Shown piece by piece: positions 1 to 10,636 of a stretch of 27,458 nt of DNA. The notes beneath the pieces were generated by a model. It was not told where the DNA came from, did no database searches, and worked only from the letters and a program-made list of their open reading frames with translations. This DNA is from Chara braunii. Lineage: Eukaryota > Streptophyta > Charophyceae > Charales > Characeae. Location: assembly GCA_003427395.1 (NCBI GenBank), contig BFEA01000463.1:222694-250151 (forward strand), read 5' to 3'. Both the position numbers and the translations under genes were made by a program. Each line of letters starts with the position of its first letter. The stretch's first letter is position 1.

Positions 1-427
1 TTTTTTTTTTTTTTTTTTTTTTCCTAGAAAGTCCGGGGTGTTGTAGAGGCTAATTACCAGGCGCACACAGGGATCACCGGAAGCACTGAGCCTTGGCCGT
101 GGCCGTCCTAAGATCACAAGGTCACCTCCCAACCCAACCATTCATCAATACTCCCAGCGTATCCCCTACCCTACTGTCCTACCTCAGTGTAACCCACTCA
201 GGATCGTCACCCAACCAGCAGGTGGGTGACTTCGACCAGACAGCATGACAGGCACCAAGGCTAGCTATTAACCCAGTCCCAGTGGAAGCGGAAGCGGACA
301 GGCCACGCACGGGAACTTCGGACGCCAGGCACTACTATATTCTACCAACCTCGTGTCCTTATGCAAGAGACTATAGACCCCTGGGTTTATCCTCGGGGAC
401 AGGCTAACAAGCAGTCAGTACCCCAGC

Positions 428-540
428 TAGACAGTCTACTGTCCTTCCCCCAGCTTACCCAAGGCCAGGCGGAACTCAAGACTGACAGTCCTACCGTCCT
501 TTCCCTAGCTTGCCCCTATCTTGGCTAGGTGGAGCTCAGA
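428..540. repeat. Two diverged copies of a ~55-bp segment
   Basis: Two adjacent stretches follow the same outline: GACAGTC, a CTACTGTCC or CTACCGTCC block, a C-rich part with AGCTT, and ending GGCGGAACTCAAGAC or GGTGGAGCTCAGAC. They are much more diverged than the 83-bp repeat just to the right. A single copy of the segment is present in reverse complement at about 11458-11510, so the duplication probably belongs to this copy of the retroposon. Confidence 0.6.
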
Positions 541-706
541 CCCGCCGGGGTAACTACCGTAATCTACACCCTAGGGACTAAGTCTTTCTAACCCCTCCCT
601 CAGTCAACTGTAGACATATGCAACCTGCTGGGGTAACTACCGTAATCTACACCCTAGGGACTAAGTCTTTCTAACCCCTCCCTCAGTCAACTGTAGACAT
701 ATGCAA
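541..706. repeat. 83-bp perfect-period tandem duplication
   Basis: Units 541-623 and 624-706 are directly adjacent. By eye they differ only at two positions in the first six bases (CCCGCC against CCTGCT); the other 77 bases are identical. The unit contains CCCTAGGG and TAACCCCTCCCTCAG. Near identity compared with the older diverged repeat beside it implies a recent duplication, or an assembly artefact. Confidence 0.95.
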
Positions 707-1142
707 GCCCGTAGGCCGTATGTATGTGTTCGGAAACTGTGGATGTATGTTTTTTGCCCGTAGGCTACGTATGATATGTGTGTGTATATCCAGACACCAG
801 TTGTATACCCGAAGGCAGTAACGGGCCCGACCGGACAATCCCCCCCAAAGTCAGTAACCAAGCTCGAACCCGTAACCTGTGAGATATATCTGCAAGACTC
901 ACCCGTATGAACATCAATCGGAGATGGCACTTATGTGTGGAATATCAGACTGGGGAGGACAATAGAACAGCCAAGACCAATACCCCAAGCAAGCCCTGCA
1001 GAACCCAGAACCGGCATACAACACCCGGGACTTGATCCCCTGACCAATACAGGCAGGGTCTGTAATCATAACCATGTAGTGGTCAGAGGATAGTGTGTCC
1101 AGCCGTGCGTCAATCTAACGCCCTGCCGGTGTCCATGCGCAA
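707..1142. other. Non-coding spacer inside left repeat
   Basis: No protein-like reading frame stands out. The stretch has GCCCGTAGG near 707 and a related GCCCGTAGGC near 757, each followed by TATG-rich sequence, so a degenerate tandem pattern is likely. If the tRNA-like head at 1143-1214 and the A-tail at 1-22 belong to one element, this is its body. Confidence 0.4.
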
Positions 1143-1214
1143 GGCTGCGGATTTGAACCCGCAACCTTATACCACAATGCGCATTTCCAACCGGTGCTCT
1201 AACCGCCTCTAACC
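1143..1214 (-). repeat. tRNA-like sequence, probable SINE head
   Basis: Read on the minus strand, this has a box-A-like segment GGCGGTTAGAGCACC (1193-1207) and a box B GGTTCAAATCC (1149-1159), spaced as in a tRNA gene. The T-arm can form TGCGG/CCGCA, but only with an 8-base loop, and the D-arm side looks shortened. The acceptor stem does not close. This is therefore a tRNA-derived relic, such as a SINE promoter head, rather than a working tRNA gene. The minus-strand orientation agrees with the A-tail at the left window edge. Confidence 0.55.
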
Positions 1215-1607
1215 TGGGGTGGGTACGAGCCTCCCCAGCTCAGACCCGGTAAGTCGAGGGCTCCAATCTATTTGTGGGGAGCTGCACCTGCTGGGAACCG
1301 GGGCCCAGCGTCCCTTACAATCATTGCGAGATATCTATGATGCAGCACGATATCGAAACAGTTTGCCTCCTCACCTGCTAAGACAGGCGCCATATATGCC
1401 CAAAAAAAGCTGGCTATACTGTCGATCATCCTAATTAAAGTTTCTCCTTACCTACTTCATTTCCTCTGTACTCCTTTGTTGAAATGTTCCAAACTCCAGG
1501 ACAGCCCACCTTAAATTCTACTAGATATAACCGAGTCTATTCACAGAAATGTGACCCATAACTACAACATCCACCTACCTGATCCCCCGTTGAGACTTCA
1601 TTGAGAT
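1215..1607 (-). mobile_element. LINE-1 3' untranslated region
   Basis: This lies downstream, in minus orientation, of the last LINE-1 coding stop at 1608. It shares a 21-base identical word with LINE-3 (1274-1294 here, 20793-20813 there) and a second 16-base word GGGCCCAGCGTCCCTT (1301-1316 here, 20878-20893 there). In LINE-1 the two words are 6 bases apart; in LINE-3 about 65. No A-tail is visible before the tRNA-like sequence begins, so the tail may have been lost or displaced by the SINE-like insertion. Confidence 0.6.
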
Positions 1608-3859
1608 TCACGGGGGCCTGGGCCCCAACAGCCATGGGGTGAGAGAGATGCCTCCATCCGTTTTCCTGCTGACTAGCCTGCCTTCCACACCCCAAGTCCC
1701 AAAAAACCATTTATACCTCGTTCGTCTATTCCTTCTCTTTCTCCAGTCGGCCCATATCATCGACCTGATGCTGCCCAGAACCTCTTGAAGGATAGAAATG
1801 TCTGAGTAGTGCTTGGCCCTGAATAGCCTGTCATTTCTTAAGGTCCATATCACATTCATGATTGCAGCTCGTGCTGCTAAGGCAACATAACCCCAGCCCT
1901 TCTTGAAGGAAATCTTGGGGGGCAAGAGTCCGATCATAATGAAGTCCTCATCCCAAGCTATATTTCCTTTAGCGAATTTATCCCAGTGATAACTCCACCA
2001 ACTCCAAATTCTGTGGGACTCAATGCATCCCCACCATAAATGGGTCTAAGTTTCCGGTACCTTATTACATCGAGGGCACCTCTCTTCCACCGGCATGTTT
2101 CTCTTTTTCAACCATACTGTGGTAGGGAGTGCCCTATGTGACTGCAACCAGGTTAGGCTAGCGAATTTCACTGACGGAATCTTCAGTATGGCTTCCCATA
2201 CTGTGACCAAATCCTCTGACAACACTGCCTTTCGATTATGGCCATTGGATGATTTTTCCGTATTCCATTTACTTTTGACCGACAACGGAGTTCTCCACCC
2301 CTTGACCTGCATCCTATAGCCCCATCTAGGTTTGTAATATATTAGTGTTGACATCCCCTGAGACTTATGAGATCCCCAACCCCATTGAAGAGGAAGGGCC
2401 CTCAGTTTAGTCACTGGCAAGGGCCTCAGTGGACACGTCAGTCTAGGTCTCCCTCCCCTGCCCTTTCCTTCCTTTACCACTACCTGTTTACACCCTTCCA
2501 GATCTACCCACTCCTCGCGCCCTTCCTCTTCGGTGACCACCAGGTTCCCTGCGTGGTCCTCTACCAGCAGGCCCCTGATCACCTGTGCCTCCCCATTACC
2601 CTTAATCTGCTCAACGTTCCACAGGCAGTTAGGCTGGCTTTCCTCCCTCTCCAAGACCCACTTTCCTTCATAGAAAGAACCTGATTTAGTCAGTACTGTC
2701 TTCCATTCCTCGAGTATGCTATCAACTATGCTTGTCAATCTGTCTTCCACAAACCTTAGGTGTTTGAGCTTCGATCTGATCTCGCCCGCCGAACGCCAAT
2801 TTGTAGTGTCCGTGCTCCAGAGGTCCTTCAGCCGCGAAACCCCCTTCTGAATTCACGAGGTTCCAAATGCTCCCTGGGTTTCTTCGGCAGACCAAGGTGT
2901 TCCTTCCTGGGAACAAATCCAACGGTTTTCAAAAATATGCTGCTGCAGGATTTCATCCTGTGACACTGGTTTTGTCTGCTGATCAGGGAACACCGTAGCC
3001 CAAGCTACTAGAATGTCCGCCCAAATGCGAGGCTTCACTTTTCTTTTAACAAATGCTCTTGTGAGCAGACATACACCCACATCCTCTAACCAAGTTAATT
3101 CTTATTCCTTTGTCAGGATGGACAAAGCTAAATCCACCCAGGGGTGACCAGTATTATCCAAGAGAACCTTAACCGGCCACCTGGCGAGGAGTGTTGAGAT
3201 CTGTGTTTCCGGGTCCAAGACTCCAAGACCCCCGTTAGCCTTTTCCCAAACAACTTTAGCAATATAACCCAGATTTTCATCGAACACTCCTTTCCACAAG
3301 TATCTTCTAGCGGCCTTGATGATTCTTTGGTAAGACTCTTTCTCCAGTTGCCGTAAGGACCCCGGGAACCATCCATTAGCAAAAACAACACTGTTAAGAA
3401 TCCGGGCACGCCCATGGATTGACACCCTTGTGACCTTTGAGACTTTCTCCAGCTTGGCTAGAATCTTGGCTTCCATTAGATCACTTGCTTTCCTCTTAAC
3501 ATTGCCCATACCAACTTGCACCCCTAAGAATCTCTTACTTTCATGCAAAGATAGGCACTTCAAACCCCAATCCACACATAGTTGATTGTCAGCGTGTGTG
3601 ATGGCCACTGACTTGGGCCAGTTAACCAAAGCCTCAGAAAACAACGAATACAAATCCAGACATTTCTTGAGGGGCCCCAGTGAGATTCTCGAGTTAGTGG
3701 ACAGAGCAAATACATCGCCTGCCATCGCTAGGGCCTTACATTGTCTACCTGTACCCAAGTGGAGCCCCTCAATATCCGGATTTTTTCTAATGGCGCAGAG
3801 GACAACCTCCATTAAATCCATTTGGATAACGAACAACAATGGTGCCAATGTCCCGGTAG
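1608..3859 (-). pseudogene. LINE-1 ORF2 C-terminal part: RT palm/thumb and zf-RVT, decayed
   Basis: This minus-strand remnant of a non-LTR retrotransposon polymerase acts, in an intact element, in target-primed reverse transcription. It opens near 3859 with the RT segment APLLFVIQMDLMEVV, which follows the usual GCPLSPLLF box. The catalytic YADD position reads MAGD (3714-3725), so the first active-site aspartate is lost. The thumb follows (INSVVF-like ILNSVVFANGWFPGS, then RRYLWKG). The C-terminal zf-RVT region has WLQSHRALPT, CPRC, HLWWGC and IMNVIWTLRNDRLF. Blocks at 3102-3848, about 2853-3080, 2046-2750 and 1608-1937 lie in different frames or are split by stops, so there are several frameshifts. 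WLQSH is shared with LINE-2 (WLQSHLAIPT), so both belong to one family. The 5' part (endonuclease, ORF1) is absent. Confidence 0.9.
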
Positions 3860-4030
3860 AATATTACCTTACATACTGGGACGCGCTAGGTCCGGAGCTG
3901 GTCTCGATTTCGTGTATTTTTCAACCTGGTCACACCGTGGCTGTGCAATTTTCAGATGGGATGGCAGGGAGCCCTGAGCCCTGCAAAAGGGTCTCGCCAC
4001 ACCACTGTCGAAAATGCGATTTTCAATATG
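3836..4030 (+). pseudogene. Inverted fragment of LINE RT N-terminal region
   Basis: The plus strand encodes VPVEYYLTYWDALGPELV and then IFQPGHTVAVQFSDGM. This is the segment of a LINE reverse transcriptase just before the WRPISLLN box; compare LPVEFYRTCWLFLE in LINE-2 at about 8000. After a frameshift near 3960, HTTVENA corresponds to the VENWRP approach. Homology fades about 4025. The piece abuts LINE-1 head-on at about 3838-3859 and, in protein order, lies upstream of where LINE-1 begins, with roughly 100 residues missing between them. That is the arrangement of a twin-primed 5' inversion. An unrelated truncated insertion is the alternative. Confidence 0.75.
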
Positions 4031-4352
4031 TGGTCAGGGGGGGGGGGGACGTGGCAGACGGCGCTTGAGCGCTCCAGGTCCGGACCATTGCGATGTTGGC
4101 ACTATCACGATGTCATCGAGAAAGCTGAGTTGTCCTGCTCGGTAATTTCCGAGCAACTAACTCGAAGGGAAGGGGGGCATAACGAAGCGTGGTCCGGCCT
4201 AACATAGGGTCAATTTCATGCCCGACTCACGTGATGAAGTGTAAGTCGTGTGTTAAGTGTTGACACGTTCAACCTTTTGGGCATGCGTCGATTAGGCGCT
4301 CACCACTGAAGCGAAGAAACCAAGGAACCAAAGATCGAGTAGAAGCGTAGAG

Positions 4353-6249
4353 ATGGCAGAACAGGAAGAAATGGGAGGGGCCCGCCAAGAGCAGCCGCAG
4401 CGGGAGGAACTTGGACCGCTAGGCACCAAAGTCTAGTTGTCAGATGAAGATCGAACTAGAATACTCGTCGCCAAGTTCTACGAGGACGGAGTGTTTCCAG
4501 AGAGGATGAGGCACGGGGAGTTAGTGACTGAGAATGGCATTCGGGTTTCTAAGATCAACCCTCAGATTGATCGCCTGACTACAGCCTGGTTGAAAGAGCG
4601 CACGGTCACTGCCATATTTCAAGGAGTTGCACGGGATCTATCAGTGAAGACCCGAGAAGATCTCATACGAGCATATGAGAATGGATGGTTTCGGCGTCGC
4701 ACTTTTTCAAGAGGTTTTACGAGGGGAAGGTTACATGGAGAGGGGGCCAATGTCATGTCCTATGTGGGGAAGTCGAGAGAAGTGGCTCAATGGTAGGTGG
4801 TCAAAGGGGAGGTCCTGGACATGGTGATTATCGGAGGAGTTGAATCCAAAATGCTATTTAAATCTTGGATGACTAGGGCGGACTTGGATGGATGCCGCAG
4901 GCAGGAGGAAGAGTCAAAATTTTGGGTGACGGCCATCAGGGTCCCTCTGCGTGCTATGTTTCATGTCCCGGAATCGGTACAGCAAGCTGCGGGAGCAATC
5001 ATCTTGCAACACTCGTTGGAACCAGACGCATCCTGTCTGAAGCTAATGAACTTAAAGTTTGAACTGCCAAGAGGGACAAAAGAGTTGTTTGAGCCTACGC
5101 TTGCTATGAAGTTGGAAGATGGGGAGCGGTATGATGTGGAGTTCGTGTGTAAAAACACACCATGGTGTAATCGATGTCAGTGGTGGTATCACACCGAAAA
5201 TGATGGATGCCTGAGAGCAGACGAACCTGAGGAGGAAGCAGGTAATGGGAGAGTGGGAGAAGATCGGAATCACAATCGGGTACGAAATCAAGGGGAGGTT
5301 GTATTCCAAAGAGGAATCAAAGACGCAGCCAAAGATGTGGCTGCTTATCAAGAGGAGGTTGGGGGATCAAGTGCGGTAGGAGGCAGAGGTGGGGATATTC
5401 AACCTCGTCCGGCGGGATCGAGGCAGCTGTAGAGAAGTCAAAACTCTGGCAATGACGGACAAGTCATTGCTCGTGCAGTGTTATCGCCAAACGGAGAGAT
5501 GGCAAGGATGTGAACAATGGGTGGGGGGGGCAGAGCCACTTCAACGATTATGGAGACAACAAGAGGGATGGGGACTTCGATACCCTGGGTGCAACATAAG
5601 GCCCAAGTGGACTTGTATCTCAACCAGATCCAGCAATATCCAATGTGGCAACAACCTCAAGCGGGTGGCACCCCTTATGGCTATTGGGCGGGACCAGGAT
5701 ATTCGGGCATGCAAATGACAAATCTTCAGTCGTGGAACCTAGGTCAAACACCAGAGGGAAGGAGTCAAGGGCATGGGGTATGGCAGGGGGTAGGGCAAAC
5801 AGGGAGTGTCGGCTTCGCAGTGCCACCCACGACCGAGGTTAGAAAGTGGGACCAAAGAGATGTCAGTAGATTGTCAGGATCATCATGGTCAAGGTCCGAG
5901 GCCAAGCAGCTCGTCCCAACTCTCAAGTGCAACACTGGGGCCGGAAGAAGGAGCCGAGGTAGGTTGCACTTACACAATCCCAGAAGGGGTGAAGATGAGA
6001 CCGACAGAAGACCAGGAGTATGCGAAGAAGTTTATTCTTCCGCTGATCTGCACCATGCTAGAACGGGAAGCGTTCATCCTTGGACTGATTCATAGGAATG
6101 GCCATACCGTACTATCGGCATCCCCCATTTGTGGTATCTCTGACCCGGATCTGGTCGAAGCTAGAGTGAGGCAGATGTATGCAAACAGGTTACGTTTTCG
6201 TGTATTCCCAGAAGATGTGATCCTGAAAATCACGATTACATTCCGATGA
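4353..6249 (+). pseudogene. LINE-2 ORF1 (nucleic-acid-binding, zinc-knuckle-like)
   Basis: The start ATG at 4353 (MAEQEEMGGA) follows a purine-rich leader. One frame runs to about 5930 and is cut by TAG 4434, TAG 4794, TAG 5430 and TGA 5514; the tail then continues in another frame to a stop at 6249. An N-terminal globular part (around residues 30-260) is followed by CNRCQWWYHTENDGC (5166-5210). That is CX2CX4HX5C, one residue longer than a classic CCHC knuckle. A Gln/Gly/Tyr-rich linker (YLNQIQQYPMWQQPQAGG, about 5613-5665) comes next, then a conserved-looking C-terminal part (TYTIPEGVKMRP to FRVFPEDVI). In the family ORF1 coats element RNA. The knuckle and the position upstream of ORF2 support the call; the other domains I cannot name. 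Confidence 0.75.
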
Positions 6250-6547
6250 TAGATGCACGGATCCCCATACCACATTGGTCGGACCTACCTACGGTAGGCC
6301 TTACCTCCATCCAGCTTCAGGTGTTATTGGAAGAAGCATCTGTAGAACTATCGTAGAGCCTCGGTTAGCTGCAGATTTTCTGAAAGCATTGAACGAGAAA
6401 ATGTCATTGGATAAGAACCTTGATTTCAACTATATTTAGGAAGTATTACAAGAAAAGCAGCAATGTGTACGTCCTCCCCAGGGGACGACCAGGGGGAGAG
6501 ATCGGTCATAGAGCGAATCCAAGAAGCCAACGCTCAAGGAGGCTCCA
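6250..6547 (+). other. LINE-2 inter-ORF region
   Basis: About 300 bases separate the last ORF1 stop from the ORF2 ATG. The first part (to about 6355) still reads like an ORF1 tail out of frame (IPHWSDLP, TSIQLQVLLEEAS), so the true ORF1 C-terminus probably lay here before frameshifts. No other feature is visible. Confidence 0.5.
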
Positions 6548-9500
6548 ATGGACAAAATTAAAGTGGCAACGTGGAATGTCAAGGGATTGGCGGACACTGG
6601 AGGAAGACAGAGACGATGAAGACTAAAGTTATGAATCCATAAGCAACAGACTGATGTCATATTCCTGCAGAAAACAAAGCTTTCAGAAACAAAGCTGACT
6701 CAGTTGAGAGATTGGTGGGATGGGCCACAATTATGGTTACCTGGGAGAGGTTCAAGAGGGGACACAACCATCTTGGTACACAAAAGGATAGATGCGGAGT
6801 TAGTGGATTGTGATGCAAACAAGTGGAGAAGGCGGGTGTGGCTCAAGCGAAGATGTGAAGGGATGAACTTGGTGATGGCCACAATTTACGCTCCTAACAA
6901 TCCAAGGGAGAGGGCTGATTTTTTCCAAGCGCTTCCCTATTGTCTGCCTAGGACGGAGCACATGATAGTAGGTGGGGACTAAAATCAGGTAATTTGCCCC
7001 GGGTTAGATTCGGCGGAAGTGAAAGGAATGCGAGGGGACAGGGAGGCGCTGGTAAGATGGAAGGAGGCGTGGGGACTGCAAGATATTTTTAGGCAAATGC
7101 ACCTGATCAACTCTAGGTATACATGGTTTGCGAGCACTGTCAAGGCGGCCAGAGCCAAGTGCCGGTTATACTTCTTCCTAACAACGGGAATCTTCTCGGA
7201 TGGAGCGCAAGGAGTGGGAGAATGGAATGCCTCCATGTCAGCCCACAAACCGGTGGTTTTAGAGGTCAAGCTATCAGCTAAGTCCAAGAGAGGACCTGAA
7301 CATTTCAAGCTCAATATACTAAATCTAGAGGACGATGGCTGGCGGGATTGGGTGGGGAGCTTTTGGCAAGATTGGCAGACGACAAAAAAACGTTTTGAAG
7401 GGTACCAGGAGTGGTGGGATGCGGGTTTGAGGATCATCTCAACGAAATTTGATGTTTATTCAAGGATAGCAACAGGAGTAAACAGGAAGATTATTGTCGC
7501 AAGAAGGTGGATGAAGTGGAAAGAAGATTGGGAGAACACCCCATTTGGGACTGGGTGTGCACAGAGGAAAGGGTAAAATGGTTGAACGAATGGGAACAGA
7601 TTCAGGTGGATAAACAATTCAGATGGCAGAAAATTCTCAAGGAGAAGGGGATCGTTAGCAATGATAGGATGTCAAGGGAGACCTTCAAAAGACTGCTACC
7701 AAGACAACAGATGGCTCAAGTGAGGGAACTTCAGCATCCGCACCTCCTAGGCAAACTCGTGACAACCACGAATGAGCAAATGTGTGAGTATGTTCAAGAA
7801 TATCCTTAAAGCCAGAAAATACTATTGGAACTAGGAGACAGACTTAGCGGAAGATTCCAACTTTTTGGATTCGCTTCAGGTTCGACTATCAGTAATGGAA
7901 GATAGGATTTGGATAGGCCGATCACGGAAGAAGAACTTAGACATACATTAAAGGTAATGGCGAAGAACAAGGCACTAGGGGGCGGCGGTCTTCCAGTTGA
8001 ATTCTACCGAACTTGTTGGTTGTTTTTGGAAGCGCATGTGGTAAGACTCTTCAACGACATCCTAGCGGCAGGCAGCTTGGGGAAAGCCATGACAAATGGA
8101 GCGAATTCGTTGTTGTAAAAAAAAAGAGATACGAGGGACATATGAAATTGGAGGCCGATTTCACTTTTGAATATAATTTATAAAATCCTGGTGAAACATG
8201 GGCAAGAAGGTTGGGGAGGTTTCTACCACTTCTGGTGGGCAAAGATCAAGGAGTATTCATGCAAGGACACTCTATCTTTGATAATGTTCTGATGGAAGTG
8301 GAGTATTTGGAGACTATTGACAGGGAGAAGTTGGATATGACAACCTTACTGATGGATCTCGACAAGGCATATGACACGGTCAACTGAACCTTTGTCATGA
8401 CAACCCTCAAGATGTTCGGATTCGAGGAACTATTTTGAAGGTGAGTGAAAGCGTTGTATGTTTTTCAATGGCCGTAGTGCAAGTCAACGGGGTGACGTCA
8501 GAACAGTTTCAGTTGTCGCGCTCGCTTAGGTAAGGATGCTCGCTGACGCCTTTTCTCTGAGTCCTTCAGCTATAAGTTCTTATGGCGGCGATCAGATCTA
8601 GTTCAAGAGTCCAAACCCTGAAATTGGTCGGGGAGGGGAATTGTCGTGTTAAAGCCTTGACTGATAATTTCATGGTGTTATTGGCTAACACACCGGGTTC
8701 GTTGGAAGCCCTGAGGGAATGTCTACAGCAGTATGTGTAGCTTTCCAAAGCAGCGATTAATTGGAGCAAGTCTGTATTCTTCCTGCCAGAGGAATTTCAC
8801 TTGCAGGCATAGTGGGGAATGCAGAGAGTACGTGCAGGGGAAGCACAACGCTACTCCGAAGTTCAGGTGGCTCTGGGAGACTCCTCCACCTCTCAGAAGT
8901 TGAATCTGCAGGAGAAAGTAACAACTAGAATCAGGAGTTGGGGCAAAGCCCCACACCTCTCATTGATTGGAAGGGCACTAGTGATCACAATTTCTGCCTT
9001 TTCTCTACTGTGGTATTTGCTCAGAATGATAAGGATCACAGATTCCACTGTTAAAGTCATTCGTGTGGCAGCAAGACGGTTCCTGTGGAAGCCGGACACG
9101 GAGGAAAACTAGGGTTTCACAGAACTTGGTACTGTTGTCAAGCTGGCTCCTGAAAGCGGCGGAAGTTTTGGAGCCCCCGGACTGGTGTAGGCTAACTCAA
9201 CGAATTTTAATGGAAGAATGAGGTCTGTGTCGGTCATCGGATGTATGGATAGCTATAATGATGGACCCTTTCCTCAATAAGAGGATCAAATCCGCATTTT
9301 AGAAAGGAGTCTTTGATGTCTTGGAATGGGTGACGACCAACATTCGGGAGCAACCAGGCACAAAGGAGGAGGTGAAGGCTCAACAACTGTTCGAGAATTA
9401 TTTTATTGTAAATAATGGGGGTACCCATTTCTCTGCAGTTATGACCCCTAGATGCTTTGGCCAGAAATGGATTCATAGAGCGATGTCCACAGTGGGGGAC

Positions 9501-10636
9501 TTGTGGAACGAATTGCTAAATCAATGGTGCGTGGCGGAGTATCTGAGAGAGAAGTTGGGCCGCTTACCAGCTCAAGAGATGAGACAACAAATGCTAATCC
9601 AGACGATTTTGTTGGAGTGGAAACACTTGCTGCAACCGAAGGAAGTGAACCCGCCAGGCTCGTGGTTTCGTGGTATTGCAAATCCAAGAGAGCAAGAAGG
9701 CAAATTCTACCAACATAGCTTAAGAAATGTCAGATGATGAAGTTCACGAAAGACAACTCGATGGGGAACACACTGATACTTTTTTAAACGCTGATTCGCC
9801 GAGGACGAGGCGGCCTTCAAAAAATAAGAGTGAGATGAAGATCAACGAGGCATCAACGAGATCAGGTTGCCTTTATGACGGTGGCAGGGGGTACTCCGAT
9901 ACAGGATCTGAAAATATATCCTAAATTGTGGGGATGAAAGGTGGGCAGTGAAGTGGTTAAAGACATGTGTAACCCAAGTCCAACGTTGGCTGTCAAGAAA
10001 AGATCCAACAGAAACAGGTTGTTGAACAAACTAATCTCCAGATATGAGAAGGCTCAACATTTCATTCCAGTTTCAACGGAAAAACAGTTTCTCTGCATGT
10101 GGAGACAGATAGCAAGAATGCCTTCGCAGAAGCTAGCGTCGCCGCTATGGCTTCAATCCCACCTTGCAATTCCAACTGCCAAATGGCTCAACAATAGAGG
10201 GATGCAAGTGAGGCTGGAACGTTACAAATGCGCTTGGCCTATTAAGACCATGACCCACATGTGGTGGGACTGTCCTGGCTTAGGGAAATAGTGGCATTGG
10301 TGATTCCGACATTGGGAGAAGATGTCGGGCAAAAAAGTGGTAAATAGGATGGTCTGGGTCTTGCAAGGATTCCTAGAGCAGGGTTAAGAATTTTGGAACG
10401 GTACGCGATATATGGCCCAGATCAGTCGGACAGTTATGATGTGGGTCATATGGTTGGACGGGAATGGTCGAAGATTTCAGAGTTGGGAGCTGGCATAGCC
10501 TCAGGCAGAAAAGTTTTTCAAATCGCTGCTGAAGACTGAGATTAAGGCAGATGGGATGAAGAGAGTGATCCAAAGAGAAAGTCAGGTTGGGATGAGGTGG
10601 TTCCAAGAGACCTGGGCGTTGTGTGTCCGATTTTAG
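6548..10636 (+). pseudogene. LINE-2 ORF2: APE endonuclease, reverse transcriptase, zf-RVT, decayed
   Basis: ORF2 starts at ATG 6548 (MDKIKVATWNVKGL, APE-type endonuclease motif I). Endonuclease landmarks follow: FLQKTKLS (catalytic Glu of QET is Lys at 6671-6673), GGD-stop-NQV (TAA at 6980) and SAHKPV (Asp of SDH is Ala at 7241). The endonuclease runs to about 7330. After a linker, reverse transcriptase gives LPVEFYRTCW, NWRPISLLNIIYKIL (8146-8190), MDLDKAYDTVN with the following Trp now TGA (8385), and ALTDNF in place of FADDT (8654-8671). Thumb residues are at 8819-9112 (RRFLWKPDTEEN). The zf-RVT region is near 10080-10290 (WLQSHLAIPT, THMWWDCPGL), with the first CXXC damaged. Coding similarity ends at TAG 10634-10636. 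At least four frame changes and about ten stops make it non-functional. Confidence 0.9.

Larger units (their letters stand above)
1..706 (-). mobile_element. Poly(A)-tailed retroposon-like repeat, copy 1
   Basis: On the minus strand this region ends in an A-tract, seen as T22 at 1-22 and cut by the window edge. The same sequence family recurs in opposite orientation at about 11345-11925, where it also ends in a long A-run. Shared words include GGAACTTCGGACGCCAGGC (here about 312-330), a block around TACCTCAGTGTAACC (about 180-195), and GGTGTTGTAGAGG (about 38-50) just before the tail. No protein is readable. An A-tail on dispersed copies indicates retroposition by LINE machinery, so a SINE-like element or a non-coding LINE 3' end are the main options. 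The family is not one I recognise. Confidence 0.7.

Noticed and set aside
661-930. 89-codon minus-strand open frame
   Set aside because: It overlaps the 83-bp repeat and shows no domain or conserved motif.
1143-1214. Functional tRNA gene
   Set aside because: Box A and box B are good but the acceptor stem does not close and the D and T arms have wrong sizes.
3586-3838. Plus-strand open frame upstream of the RT fragment
   Set aside because: Antisense shadow of the LINE-1 RT coding region; only the part right of about 3838 has LINE similarity on the plus strand.
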